A stretch of DNA of 64,000 nucleotides from Allorhizobium borbori (lineage in GTDB: Bacteria; Pseudomonadota; Alphaproteobacteria; Rhizobiales; Rhizobiaceae): assembly GCF_014196535.1 (NCBI RefSeq), contig NZ_JACIDU010000007.1, positions 62,001 through 126,000 of the forward strand, read 5' to 3'. Positions within the stretch are counted from its first letter, which is position 1. Each line of letters starts with the position of its first letter. This document shows positions 25,280 to 33,933 of the stretch, piece by piece. Made by a program: the position numbers and the translations under genes. The notes below the pieces were generated by a model that saw nothing but the letters and a program-made list of their open reading frames with translations, was not told the origin of the DNA and made no database searches.

Positions 25280-26090
25280 TCAGCCGTGCTTCAAGCCAGG
25301 CCCAGACATGGCGCAGCGTTTCGACAATGGCGAGGTAGAAGATCGCCGCCCAGAGATAGGCCTGATAATCGAATGTGCGGGAGAAGGCGTAACGTGTCTC
25401 GCCCATCAGGTCGAAAACGGTGACGATAGAGACGACTGCCGAGCCCTTGACCATGAGAATGATCTCGTTGCCGTAGGGGCGCAGAGCGACGATCAGCGCT
25501 TGCGGGAGAACGATCTTCCAGAAAGTAACGCTCTTGGGGAGGCCAAGCGATGCTGCCCCTTCCAGTTGCCCCTTGGGAACGCTCTCGATGGCACCGCGCA
25601 GGATTTCGGCCTGATAGGCAGCGGTATTGAGCGTGAAGGAGAGCAGGCCGCAATACCAGGCTTCCCGGAAGAACCACCACAAGCCGACCGATTCAAGCTC
25701 CGACTTGAACGAGCCGAGGCCGTAATAGATCAGGAAAAGCTGGGCGAGCAGCGGCGTAGAACGGAAGATGTAGACATAGGCGAACGCAATGCCGTTCAAG
25801 ACCGCATTCTTCGACATGCGGGCAAAGGCGACGGGCACGGAGAGAATGGCGCCCATGACGATGGAGAGCGTGACAAGTGCCAGCGTCGTACCGAGGCCGG
25901 AGATGTAGCGCGGTCCGTAGCGTTCAAATTTGGCGGTGTCCCAGCCGGTAATGACCATGGCAATGAGGCTTGCGGCGAGCAGGACCCACAGCGCCATGAC
26001 CAGCATGCCGGTCAGCCGGGCCGGGTTCATCCGTTTTTCGATGACGGCGGGTGCCGGGCGCGGCGGAATCAGTTCCTTGACGTAGCTCAT
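25260..26090 (-). CDS. Polar amino acid ABC transporter permease (HisM-like)
   Basis: 276 residues. An N-terminal Pro-rich tail is followed by five to six membrane helices and the permease EAA loop EILRGAIESVPKGQLEGAASLGLP, the contact for the ATPase. YISGLGTTLALVTLSIVMG marks the start of the conserved transmembrane domain of the HisMQ family. It pairs with the upstream permease (4-bp overlap ATGA). No ATP-binding subunit is encoded beside it. Substrate is probably a basic or other polar amino acid. Confidence 0.9.
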   Translation of the reverse strand: MSYVKELIPPRPAPAVIEKRMNPARLTGMLVMALWVLLAASLIAMVITGWDTAKFERYGPRYISGLGTTLALVTLSIVMGAILSVPVAFARMSKNAVLNGIAFAYVYIFRSTPLLAQLFLIYYGLGSFKSELESVGLWWFFREAWYCGLLSFTLNTAAYQAEILRGAIESVPKGQLEGAASLGLPKSVTFWKIVLPQALIVALRPYGNEIILMVKGSAVVSIVTVFDLMGETRYAFSRTFDYQAYLWAAIFYLAIVETLRHVWAWLEARLTRHLKR

Positions 26091-26887
26091 CGCGAGGCCT
26101 CCGAGCGGCGGCTCCAGCGGTCGATGAACCGCAGGGCGAAGGAGGAAAGGATGGCGAGGGCGAGATAGAGGCCGCAGGCGATCATGTAAAAGAAGAATGC
26201 TTCCTTGGAGACCTTGGCGGCAACGCCCGTCTGGCGGAGAATATCGGACAGGCCGATGATCGAGACATAGGATGTATCCTTGAGCAGGATCATCCAGAGA
26301 TTGACGAGGCCGGGCAGGGCAATGCGTACGAGTTGGGGCAGGATAACAAGGACCATTGTCCTGCCCCGCCCGAGGCCAAGCGCATCGCCGGCCTCATATT
26401 GTCCCTTCGGGATGGCCCGGAAAGCCGATAGCATCACCTCGCCGGAATAGGCGGAGTTGACGACAGCAAGTGCGATCATGCCGGCGAGAAAGGCGTTGAT
26501 CTCCACCCGCCCGTCATAACCGACAAAACCCAGAACGGACTGAATAAGGATCTGCATGCCGTAATAGACGATGAACAGCGTCAGCAGTTCCGGCAGGCCG
26601 CGAAAGATGGTGGTGTAGATGCCGGCCGCGAGCCGGAGTGACTTTTCTTCCGACTGCCCGGCCAGCGCCACGAGGAAGCCGATAAGGAGGCCAAGCGGCA
26701 ATGTGGCCAGTGCCAGCGCGGTGGTGACGGCAACCCCAAAAGCGATCTCGTCGCCCCAACCGGCGTCGCCACAGGAAACCAGCGTTCCCTCGCCAAGCAG
26801 CGTGAAAATGCCGACAGGTCCGCAGAGCGGATCGAACATGCCAAAAAATGCCCCTAGAGAGGCGAATGCGGAAGATATTCCGCCCAT
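26087..26887 (-). CDS. Polar amino acid ABC transporter permease (HisQ-like)
   Basis: 266 residues with the HisMQ domain. The EAA loop is SGEVMLSAFRAIPKGQYEAGDALGLG, and FRGLPELLTLFIVYYG is typical of HisQ-type permeases, which often read this way in arginine/ornithine or octopine-type systems. It lies between the binding-protein gene (88 nt upstream, with a hairpin) and the second permease (4-bp overlap). Confidence 0.9.
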   Translation of the reverse strand: MGGISSAFASLGAFFGMFDPLCGPVGIFTLLGEGTLVSCGDAGWGDEIAFGVAVTTALALATLPLGLLIGFLVALAGQSEEKSLRLAAGIYTTIFRGLPELLTLFIVYYGMQILIQSVLGFVGYDGRVEINAFLAGMIALAVVNSAYSGEVMLSAFRAIPKGQYEAGDALGLGRGRTMVLVILPQLVRIALPGLVNLWMILLKDTSYVSIIGLSDILRQTGVAAKVSKEAFFFYMIACGLYLALAILSSFALRFIDRWSRRSEASR

Positions 26888-26942
26888 GCACTTTCCCCTT
26901 CGCCGGGCTTGATGCCCGTTCTATTTTTCTCGGCGGGAAAAC

Positions 26943-26963
26943 GCGGCAGCCATGGGCTGCCGC
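26943..26963 (-). terminator. Intra-operon hairpin between binding protein and permeases
   Basis: GCGGCAGCC-ATG-GGCTGCCGC followed on the minus strand by GTTTTCC. Its position after the binding-protein stop suggests partial termination or mRNA stabilisation, which would give more binding protein than permease. Confidence 0.7.
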
Positions 26964-26975
26964 GCCTAGCCTTTC

Positions 26976-27749
26976 TTACTGGCCGTAAACGTCGAAGTCG
27001 AAGTACTTGTCCTGAATGGCCTTGTACTTGCCGTTGGCGCGGATGCCAGCGATGGCCTTGGTGAACTTGTCGGCAAGTGCCGTATCACCCTTGCGCACGG
27101 CGATGCCTGCGCCCTTGCCGTTGATCTCTTCGTCAACCGGCAGCGGAGTCAGGATCTTGCAGCAGGCGCCGGCGTCGGACTTCACCCATTCGGAGAGAAC
27201 GACGATATCGTCCACCACGCCGTCGATACGGCCATTGGCGATATCGAGCTTGTATTCGTCAGCCGTGGGATAGAGCTTCTCGGTGGAGTCGGGGAAGTGC
27301 TTCTCAACATAGTTGGCGTGCGTCGTGGAAGCCTGGGCGCCAAGCGTCTTGCCCTTGAGGTCGGCGACATCCTTGATCGGCGAGTCCTTCGGCACGGCAA
27401 CGGCCGGCGGCGTGTTGTAGTACTTTGCGGAGAAGTCGACCTTCTCCAGGCGTTCCGGCGTGATCGACATGGACGCGATGATGGCATCGAACTTCTTGGC
27501 CTGCAGTGCAGGGATGATGCCGTCCCAGTCATTGGTGACGAAGGTGCAGGACGCCTTCATTTCCTCACACAGCGCCTTGGCGATGTCGATGTCGAAGCCC
27601 GTCAGCGTGCCGTCCGATTCGAGATTGTTGAAGGGCGGATAGGCGCCTTCGGTGCCGATGATGATCTTGTCCTCGGCCATCGCGCTGCCAGCAACGAGCG
27701 ACAGGGCTGCGATGGAGGCCGCAGCGAGAAAACGGATGGAGCTACGCAT
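26976..27749 (-). CDS. Amino acid ABC transporter periplasmic binding protein
   Basis: 257 residues. Signal peptide MRSSIRFLAAASIAALSLVAG, cleaved after AMA. The mature SBP_bac_3 domain starts KIIIGTEGAYPPFNNLESDGTLTGFDIDIAKALC, with DWDGIIPALQAKKFDAIIASMSITPERL and the hinge/ligand region LGAQASTTHANYV. Two Cys in ACCKI resemble binding proteins of the lysine/arginine/ornithine group, so a basic amino acid or opine-like ligand is likely (inference). AGAGGA lies 5 nt before the ATG. Confidence 0.92.
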   Translation of the reverse strand: MRSSIRFLAAASIAALSLVAGSAMAEDKIIIGTEGAYPPFNNLESDGTLTGFDIDIAKALCEEMKASCTFVTNDWDGIIPALQAKKFDAIIASMSITPERLEKVDFSAKYYNTPPAVAVPKDSPIKDVADLKGKTLGAQASTTHANYVEKHFPDSTEKLYPTADEYKLDIANGRIDGVVDDIVVLSEWVKSDAGACCKILTPLPVDEEINGKGAGIAVRKGDTALADKFTKAIAGIRANGKYKAIQDKYFDFDVYGQ

Positions 27750-28051
27750 TTTTATCCTCTCTGTTGGCAGTCCGGCGGTGGCCTCTGCGGCTTGAACTTT
27801 TACCGCTCGGACAAAAATCGCGTCGGAGGTGCAATCCGGCGTGTGAGGGATAGTCACATCGTTTTCAAACAAAAAGCAACCGGATTCACCGCCTGACGTG
27901 ACGGATGCCAAAGCGCTTGTGGGCAAGTTTTACCCGCGATTGGCGCTGGAATGTGAAAGATTTCTGATTTTCAACGGGTTGCCGGAAACCGTCACATTGT
28001 CGACGAGGTGCCTTCCTTAACGGAAGCCGTCTGGCGGATGACCAGAAAGGG
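27750..28051. other. Intergenic region upstream of the ABC transporter genes
   Basis: 302 bp between the binding-protein start and the MFS stop (both minus strand). It should contain the transporter promoter. I see no clear operator, terminator or RNA gene in it. Confidence 0.45.
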
Positions 28052-29290
28052 TTAGTTGTCGAGCCGGTCGCCGCCGGCTTTACGTGTGCTGGAGCGGAGC
28101 AGGCCGATCGACAGCATGGCAGCGACCGCGCAGGCAAACATCACGACCAGCAGCGGTATCACTCCGGTTTCCTCCGACATGATGGAGGAGGCGATGACCG
28201 AAAGGATGGCGCCAAGCCCGAGCGTCAGCGCGCCGCCGAGACCCGAAGCTGAGCCCGCGAGATCGGGCCTGACATTGACCATGCCGGCATTGGCGGAAGG
28301 CAGGGCGACACCGTTGCCGAGGCCCATCAGCACCATGGAGCCGAAGAAGGATAGTGCGGTGAAATGGCCGGCCAGCGCAAAGGCCAGCGCCAGCCCGACG
28401 CCCAGAAGCGAGATGCCGTTGCCGATCAGCAGCATCCGCATCAACCCGAGCCGCCTGGCATAGCGGCCTGAAAGGAAGTTGCCGGCCATGTAGCCCGCCG
28501 CCGTGTAGAGAAATTGAAGGCCGAGCGCGCCGGGCGTCAGCTTCAGCAGCGTCGTGCCGGCGAAGGGCGCGCCGCCGAGGAAGGAGAAGAAGGCGCCGGA
28601 GATGAAGACGGAAATCAGCGCGTAGTTCCAGAAGATGCGGGAACCCAGAAGATCCGGCCATACGGCGAACTGTGCGCGGAAACTGGCGCTCGGGTTGCGG
28701 TTGGTTTCGCCAAGGTCGGCGATGACGACGATCAGGACAAGGATGGCGAGAATGCCGAGCGCTGTAAACGAGGCCTGCCAGCCGAAGAGTTCGCTCAGCA
28801 TCCCGCCGATAGCGGGACCGAACATCGGAACCATGGCCATGCCCATGGTGACATAGCCAAGCATGGAGGCCGCCTGTTCCACCGGCACCATGTCACGCAC
28901 GATGGCGCGCGACAGCACCATGCCGGCCACGACGGTGGTCTGCACCATGCGTGCCGCCAAAAATACCGCCACATGGGTGGATAGGACGCAGACAATCGTT
29001 GCCGCGATGAGGACGACGAGCGCGCCGATCATGACCGGGCGGCGGCCATAGCGATCTGAAAGCGGGCCGATCAGCAATTGCAGCGCCGCGGTGCCAGCGA
29101 GATAGCCGGAGAGCGTTAGCTGCATCACTGCATAGTCCGTCCGGAAGAAGGCGGCCATTTCCGGAAGGGCGGGCAGAAAGATGTTCTGGTTCAGCGCTGC
29201 CAGACCCGCGATGAGAACCAGAGTGATGATATGCGGCGGAGTTTTACGGTCCAGAAAGCGGACGGGCGGCAGGGCGGTCTTGCGGTGCAT
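28052..29290 (-). CDS. MFS multidrug transporter, Bcr/CflA type
   Basis: 412 residues with twelve predicted membrane helices (DHA1 family). LNQNIFLPALPEMAAFF in helix 1 and GPLSDRYGRRPVMIGA in the first loop are typical of Bcr/CflA drug-proton antiporters, with RAIVRDMV as the motif in helix 4-5. It probably exports drugs or small metabolites. It starts 9 nt after the EamA transporter stop, so the two exporters are likely co-transcribed, possibly with moaA further upstream. Confidence 0.9.
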   Translation of the reverse strand: MHRKTALPPVRFLDRKTPPHIITLVLIAGLAALNQNIFLPALPEMAAFFRTDYAVMQLTLSGYLAGTAALQLLIGPLSDRYGRRPVMIGALVVLIAATIVCVLSTHVAVFLAARMVQTTVVAGMVLSRAIVRDMVPVEQAASMLGYVTMGMAMVPMFGPAIGGMLSELFGWQASFTALGILAILVLIVVIADLGETNRNPSASFRAQFAVWPDLLGSRIFWNYALISVFISGAFFSFLGGAPFAGTTLLKLTPGALGLQFLYTAAGYMAGNFLSGRYARRLGLMRMLLIGNGISLLGVGLALAFALAGHFTALSFFGSMVLMGLGNGVALPSANAGMVNVRPDLAGSASGLGGALTLGLGAILSVIASSIMSEETGVIPLLVVMFACAVAAMLSIGLLRSSTRKAGGDRLDN

Positions 29291-29299
29291 GTCCTGTTA

Positions 29300-30190
29300 T
29301 CACTCCACCTTGGCGGCCTTCTGCCGATTCCGCTGGCGTTCGCGATAAAAGGTATAGAGGCCCGATGCGATGACGATCGCGGCCCCCAGAAGCACCGGCG
29401 CATCCGGCACGTCGGAGAATACGAAATAGCCTATGACCAGCGCCCAGAGAAGGCTTACGTAACGGAAGGGGGCGACAAAGGAAATGTCGCCGGTCCGCAT
29501 GGACAGGATGATCGACTGATAGCCGATGAATACGAAGACGGCTGCACCTAACAGCTTCACCGAATGGTCAAGCGTCAGCGGTTGCCAGCCGCCCAGCAAC
29601 GGAATGAGGGCCAGGCCGACCAACGCATTGGTGGCTGCGGTAAAGGTCGTGATCGACAGCGACGTGATGGTGGAGGGAATGCGACGCGTGATCAAGTCGC
29701 GCCCGGCGGTGGTAAACACCGAGAGGATGGCAAGGATCGACGCGTTGGTGAAGCCTTCGGGGCCGGGACGGACGATGATGAGCACGCCGATGAAGCCCAC
29801 GACAATGGCGCTCCAGCGTCGCCAGCCGACTTGTTCGCGCAGAAAAAGGGCCGCCCCAAGTGTGACGGCCAGTGGCAGCGATTGCAGGATGGCAGAAATG
29901 TTCGGCAGCGGCATGTTCTTCAGCGCCGAGAGAAACAGCAGGGTTGAGGCGATTTCCAGGGCGGTACGGAAGAGGACCATCGGGTGCATCAACTCGCGCA
30001 GCGGTGTCAGCGCACCGGCATAGCGGGCGATGGCGTAAACCAGGATCGTCGTCAGCAGGCCGCGAACGAACATGATCTGGCCCGTATTCAGGTGCGTCAA
30101 AAGAAGCTTCACGATCGCATCGTTGCAAGTGAACGAAGCCATGGCGAGCGCCATCAGGGCAGCGCCCTTGGAATTGATCGATAAAGACAT
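29300..30190 (-). CDS. EamA/DMT family transporter (RhaT-like)
   Basis: 296 residues with ten membrane helices as two EamA repeats: MALAMASFTCNDAIVKLLL opens the first, and the end of the second is GYFVFSDVPDAPVLLGAAIVIASGLY. It resembles S-adenosylmethionine/riboflavin-type DMT carriers but substrate cannot be assigned. The start ATG 30190 (MSLSINSKG) is preferred over an upstream non-ATG start. Confidence 0.88.
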   Translation of the reverse strand: MSLSINSKGAALMALAMASFTCNDAIVKLLLTHLNTGQIMFVRGLLTTILVYAIARYAGALTPLRELMHPMVLFRTALEIASTLLFLSALKNMPLPNISAILQSLPLAVTLGAALFLREQVGWRRWSAIVVGFIGVLIIVRPGPEGFTNASILAILSVFTTAGRDLITRRIPSTITSLSITTFTAATNALVGLALIPLLGGWQPLTLDHSVKLLGAAVFVFIGYQSIILSMRTGDISFVAPFRYVSLLWALVIGYFVFSDVPDAPVLLGAAIVIASGLYTFYRERQRNRQKAAKVE

Positions 30191-30283
30191 GAAGCGAATC
30201 CCGGTATATCGCAACAATCTCTACTGGATGTAAGGGAGGGGCGCCAGTATGGATCGCCCTTAAAACGGGCAGATTGCGCCGTT

Positions 30284-31354
30284 TCAGCCGCCGGTTACGC
30301 TCATATGACGGGCAATCTTCGTCCTGGGCGCGTTGCGGCCTATCATGAAGTCGTGGCCCTTCGGCTTGAGCGCCACCGCCGCATCGATGGCGGCGGACAA
30401 GGTTTCGTCATCGGAACCCGGTGCCCGCAACACCTCACGCAGGTCGGCGGCGTCGTTCTGACCGAGGCAAAGGTAGAGGGTTCCCGTGCAGGTGAGGCGG
30501 ACGCGGTTGCAGCTTTCGCAGAAATTATGGGTGAGCGGCGTGATGAAGCCGAGCCGCCCACCGGTTTCCTCCACGTGCACATAGCGGGCGGGGCCGCCGG
30601 TGCGGTAGGTGAGATCGGTGAGCGTGAATTCACGCTCCAGCCGTTCGCGTACGGTGTTGAGCGGCAGATAGCGGTCGGTGCGGTCCTCGCCGATTTCGCC
30701 CATCGGCATGGTTTCGATCAGCGTCAGGTCCATGCCGCGCGCATGGGCGAAGCGGAGGAGCCCGGTCAGTTCATCCTCGTTCTGACCCTTCAGCGCCACC
30801 GCGTTGAGTTTTACGGCGATGCCGGCTTCACGCGCGGCGTCGATACCTTCCAGCACTTTGGCAAGGTCGCCCCAGCGGGTGATCGTCTTGAATTTCTCGG
30901 GGTCGAGCGTGTCGATGGAGACGTTGATCCGCCTGACGCCGCACTCCGCCAATTCCCGTGCATAACGGGAAAGCTGCGAGCCGTTGGTGGTCAGGGTGAG
31001 TTCGTCCAGCGCTCCGGTTTCGAGGTGGCGGGAGAGCGCGCGCACCAGCCACAGGATGTTCTTGCGAACCAGCGGTTCGCCGCCTGTCAGCCGCAGGCGG
31101 CGGACGCCACGCGCCACGAAGGCCGAACAGAGCCGGTCCAGTTCCTCCAGCGTCAGCAGGTCCTGCCGGGGCAGGAAGGTCATGTTTTCCGACATGCAGT
31201 AGGTGCAGCGGAAATCGCAGCGGTCGGTGACGGATACGCGCAGATAGGTAATCGACCGACCGAAGGGATCGACGATCGGGCCGGAACCTGTAGCGGAAAC
31301 CGCGGGGGCGAAAGGCCCAGTGACCAAGCTGTTCAATAAACTTACCTCTTTCAT
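30284..31354 (-). CDS. moaA: GTP 3',8-cyclase MoaA
   Basis: 356 residues. Radical-SAM cluster C46-x3-C50-x2-C53 (CDFRCTYC), [14 protein letters not shown] for SAM binding, LTTNGSQL, and the C-terminal second 4Fe-4S site [18 protein letters not shown]. The protein ends in the conserved GG dipeptide (SVTGG) that is needed for catalysis. It catalyses the first step of molybdenum cofactor synthesis from GTP, with MoaC encoded elsewhere. It is divergent from the DUF971 gene. Confidence 0.96.
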   Translation of the reverse strand: MKEVSLLNSLVTGPFAPAVSATGSGPIVDPFGRSITYLRVSVTDRCDFRCTYCMSENMTFLPRQDLLTLEELDRLCSAFVARGVRRLRLTGGEPLVRKNILWLVRALSRHLETGALDELTLTTNGSQLSRYARELAECGVRRINVSIDTLDPEKFKTITRWGDLAKVLEGIDAAREAGIAVKLNAVALKGQNEDELTGLLRFAHARGMDLTLIETMPMGEIGEDRTDRYLPLNTVRERLEREFTLTDLTYRTGGPARYVHVEETGGRLGFITPLTHNFCESCNRVRLTCTGTLYLCLGQNDAADLREVLRAPGSDDETLSAAIDAAVALKPKGHDFMIGRNAPRTKIARHMSVTGG

Positions 31355-31455
31355 CCTATTTGGGCGGAGGAACGATGCTCGTCAAGCCTGAGCCGCTTGC
31401 CGAAATGGTTCTTCCGGCCTAAACCTCTGTCAAATTTCGATGAGGAGTGTCCGAT

Positions 31456-31830
31456 ATGAGCGGTGTATGGCCAACCGAATTACGCGTCTCAAAGGACCGC
31501 CAGACGCTGACCGTGCGCTTTGACGATGGTCCGGCCTTTGCGCTTCCGGCGGAAATGCTGCGGGTTCTGTCACCCTCTGCGGAAGTGCAGGGCCATGGGC
31601 CGGGGCAGGGAGTGACCGTGCCCGGCAAGCGCAATGTCCAGATCATTTCCGTGCAACCGACCGGAAACTATGCAGTGCGTATCGGTTTCGACGACATGCA
31701 CCAGAGCGGCATCTATACCTGGCCCTATCTGCGTGAATTGGGCGAAAAGGGCGCGTCGCTGTTTGCCGATTACGAGGCGGCCCTTGCCGCCAAGGGCATG
31801 AGCCGCGACGTGGCGGAAAAGCCGCGCTGA
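31456..31830 (+). CDS. DUF971 (gamma-butyrobetaine hydroxylase-like N-domain) protein
   Basis: 124 residues: WPTELRVSKDRQTLTVRFDDG, the tail NVQIISVQPTGNYAVRIGFDDMHQSGIYTWPYLREL with the conserved GNYAV and H-x2-GIY-x-W residues. Single-domain versions of this fold occur near Mrp/ApbC Fe-S carriers or moa genes and may bind zinc or Fe-S clusters (family knowledge), function not known. ATG 31456 with GAGGAG 9 nt upstream is preferred to the GTG at 31447, which would sit on the SD. Next to moaA, consistent with an Fe-S or molybdenum role (inference). Confidence 0.85.
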   Translation: MSGVWPTELRVSKDRQTLTVRFDDGPAFALPAEMLRVLSPSAEVQGHGPGQGVTVPGKRNVQIISVQPTGNYAVRIGFDDMHQSGIYTWPYLRELGEKGASLFADYEAALAAKGMSRDVAEKPR

Positions 31831-31840
31831 GCCGGTCGCG

Positions 31841-32305
31841 TCAAAGCGACTTTTCGAAGGCCTGAAGGCGAGGCACCATCGCCTCCATGGTTTCAGCCAC
31901 GATCGTGCAATGCTCCATCGGAGCGGGAGACAGCACGGCTTCGATCAATGCCGTCTGGATGGCCATGGCCTGTTCCGCCGTCCTGCGTCCCGAGGGTGTC
32001 AGTTTCAGCCGCAGGACACGCCTGTCCACCGCATCGCCCTGTCGTTCGATCAGGCCGCGCTTTTCAAGCTGGGGCAGGGTCATCGAGACGTTGGAGCGCC
32101 CCACCAGAAGCTTGCGGGCCAGTTCCTGCTGGGTCAGCCCCTCAAAGCGATAGAGATTGACCATGACATCGAGATGTTGCGGCTTGAGACCCAGCGGCGC
32201 GAGCGCCTTGGTCAGTGCCGCCTGCATGCTCTGGCAGGCGCGGCCCACCGCGATCCAGCTTCGAAAACGCGGGTGGTCGAAGGGCAGGGATTGATTTTCG
32301 CTCAT
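31841..32305 (-). CDS. MarR family transcriptional regulator
   Basis: 154 residues, winged helix: LKPQHLDVMVNLYRFEGLTQQELARKLLVGRSNVSMTLPQLEKRGLIER, then GDAVDRRVLRLKLTPSGRRTAEQA with the wing DRR. MarR proteins usually repress a neighbouring gene until a ligand binds. Its likely target is the alpha/beta hydrolase, divergent by 46 nt. Confidence 0.92.
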   Translation of the reverse strand: MSENQSLPFDHPRFRSWIAVGRACQSMQAALTKALAPLGLKPQHLDVMVNLYRFEGLTQQELARKLLVGRSNVSMTLPQLEKRGLIERQGDAVDRRVLRLKLTPSGRRTAEQAMAIQTALIEAVLSPAPMEHCTIVAETMEAMVPRLQAFEKSL

Positions 32306-32351
32306 GTCCGTCTTAATAAATGTTCAATCTTGAACAATATGGTAACGCATC

Positions 32352-33257
32352 ATGCCGAGTTTTGCAAAGAAGGCTCTCCGGCTGACCTTTTCAGTGGCCG
32401 GCACGGTGTCCCCGCGGGGTGCCGGAAAGCTGGCGTTCCGCGTTTTCAGTCTCGCACCGTCGCGCTTTCCCAAAGGAGAACGCGCCCGTGCTGTTTTTGC
32501 CGAGGGCGCGCGCAGGCTTGCGAAAGCCGAGCCAAGGGCGCTCGAGACGTCGCATGGCAGGATCATGACCTATCGGCTCGCCGGCGCAGGCGGGCGCTAT
32601 CTCGTTCTTCATGGGTGGGGCTCGCGCAGCGAATATATGGCGGCGCTGGCCAAGGGCATTCAGGCCGCGACCGGCGGCGAGGTTATCCTGCTTGATTTTC
32701 CCGGCCATGGGGCGTCGGGCGGGCGTTTTCTCGATATGCGGCTTGCAGTCGAGGCCATTGCCACCGTTGACAGGACCTTCGGGCCGTTCGACGGCGCGGT
32801 CGGTCATTCCTTTGGTGGTGCTAGCCTGATGGCGGCGGTCTGCCACTTCCTGCCGCAGTTTCCGGTCTTTCGGCCCGGCCGCGCGGCGCTGATCGGTGCT
32901 CCGTCCGAATTGGACGGCATATTCCGCTATTTTTCCGAGCAGGTCGGCCTTTCCGCCGGTGTCCGCCGTCATCTGGAAAAGGAAGTGCGCCGGGTAACCG
33001 GCCGGCGCAACGGCGATTTCGATATTGCCAGCGCCGGGCGTAATCTTGACCTGCCGATACTGGTGATTCACGCTGAAGATGACAAGGAAGTGAGTGCCGA
33101 TCACGCCCGCCGTTACGCCGAGCAAGGGACGAATGTCACGATCGGTTGGGCGAACGGCTATGGTCACCGCAGGATTGTCGCCGCTCCGCCCGTCATCGAG
33201 CGGGTGGCCGGCTTCTTCAGCGGTGAGGATGAGCCGGAAATCTCCAAAACGGGGTGA
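32352..33257 (+). CDS. Alpha/beta hydrolase
   Basis: 301 residues. YLVLHGWGSRSEYMAAL oxyanion segment, GHSFGGAS nucleophile elbow (serine), VIHAEDDKEV aspartate and GYGHRRI histidine complete the triad. The N-terminal ~60 residues are positive and precede the fold. Substrate unknown; its divergent MarR partner suggests inducible detoxification or lipid turnover. Confidence 0.88.
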   Translation: MPSFAKKALRLTFSVAGTVSPRGAGKLAFRVFSLAPSRFPKGERARAVFAEGARRLAKAEPRALETSHGRIMTYRLAGAGGRYLVLHGWGSRSEYMAALAKGIQAATGGEVILLDFPGHGASGGRFLDMRLAVEAIATVDRTFGPFDGAVGHSFGGASLMAAVCHFLPQFPVFRPGRAALIGAPSELDGIFRYFSEQVGLSAGVRRHLEKEVRRVTGRRNGDFDIASAGRNLDLPILVIHAEDDKEVSADHARRYAEQGTNVTIGWANGYGHRRIVAAPPVIERVAGFFSGEDEPEISKTG

Positions 33258-33309
33258 CGTAGCTGCCGCACGCGGCTAAAGTTCCCTTCGGTTAACGGGA
33301 GAGTCGGGT

Positions 33310-33918
33310 ATGACCATCATTCGCAGCGTCGAGGAGCTTCAGGCGCTTTACGGGGTTGTGGGTGAGGCATCCCTCGTCAAGGTACGGCCTGTGCTGACGC
33401 CGGAATATCGGCAGATGATCGAGGCGTCGCCGTTTCTGGCGCTGGCGACCGTCGGGCCGGACGGGCTCGATTGCTCGCCGCGTGGTGATGAAGGCCCGGT
33501 TGTGCGGGTGGAAGATGACAAGACGCTCCTCCTGCCCGATTGGCGCGGCAACAACCGCATCGATTCGCTCATCAACATCGTGCGCGATCCGCGCATTGCG
33601 CTGATGTTTCTCGTTCCGGGCTCCGATCTGGTTCTCAGGGTGAATGGTACGGCCGAGGTCAGCGTCGATCCAGCACTTCTCGACAGCTTCGAGGTGGATG
33701 GCAAGCATCCGCGGAGCGTGGTGATCGTGCGCATTGGCGAGGTCTATTTCCAGTGCGCCCGCGCTGTCATGCGCGCTGGCCTGTGGAATCCGGAGCGAAG
33801 GGAACTGGGAAAACAGGTTCCGACTCCGGGCGCCATGCTGAAGGCGGCGAAGGCCGATTTCGATGCCGAAACCTATGACCGCGAATGGCGCGGGCGGGCT
33901 GAGAAGACGCTCTGGTAA
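33310..33918 (+). CDS. PPOX-fold flavin/F420-type oxidoreductase family protein
   Basis: 202 residues with a split-barrel pyridoxamine-phosphate-oxidase fold: SPFLALATVGPDGLDCSPRGDEGPVV, LLLPDWRGNNRIDSLINIVRDPRIALMFLVPG and RSVVIVRIGEVYFQCARAVMRAGLW. This is the MSMEG_1061-type pyridoxamine 5'-phosphate oxidase family. Likely binds FMN; reaction unknown. Single gene. Confidence 0.86.
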   Translation: MTIIRSVEELQALYGVVGEASLVKVRPVLTPEYRQMIEASPFLALATVGPDGLDCSPRGDEGPVVRVEDDKTLLLPDWRGNNRIDSLINIVRDPRIALMFLVPGSDLVLRVNGTAEVSVDPALLDSFEVDGKHPRSVVIVRIGEVYFQCARAVMRAGLWNPERRELGKQVPTPGAMLKAAKADFDAETYDREWRGRAEKTLW

Positions 33919-33933
33919 GCGTCCCGCATTCGA

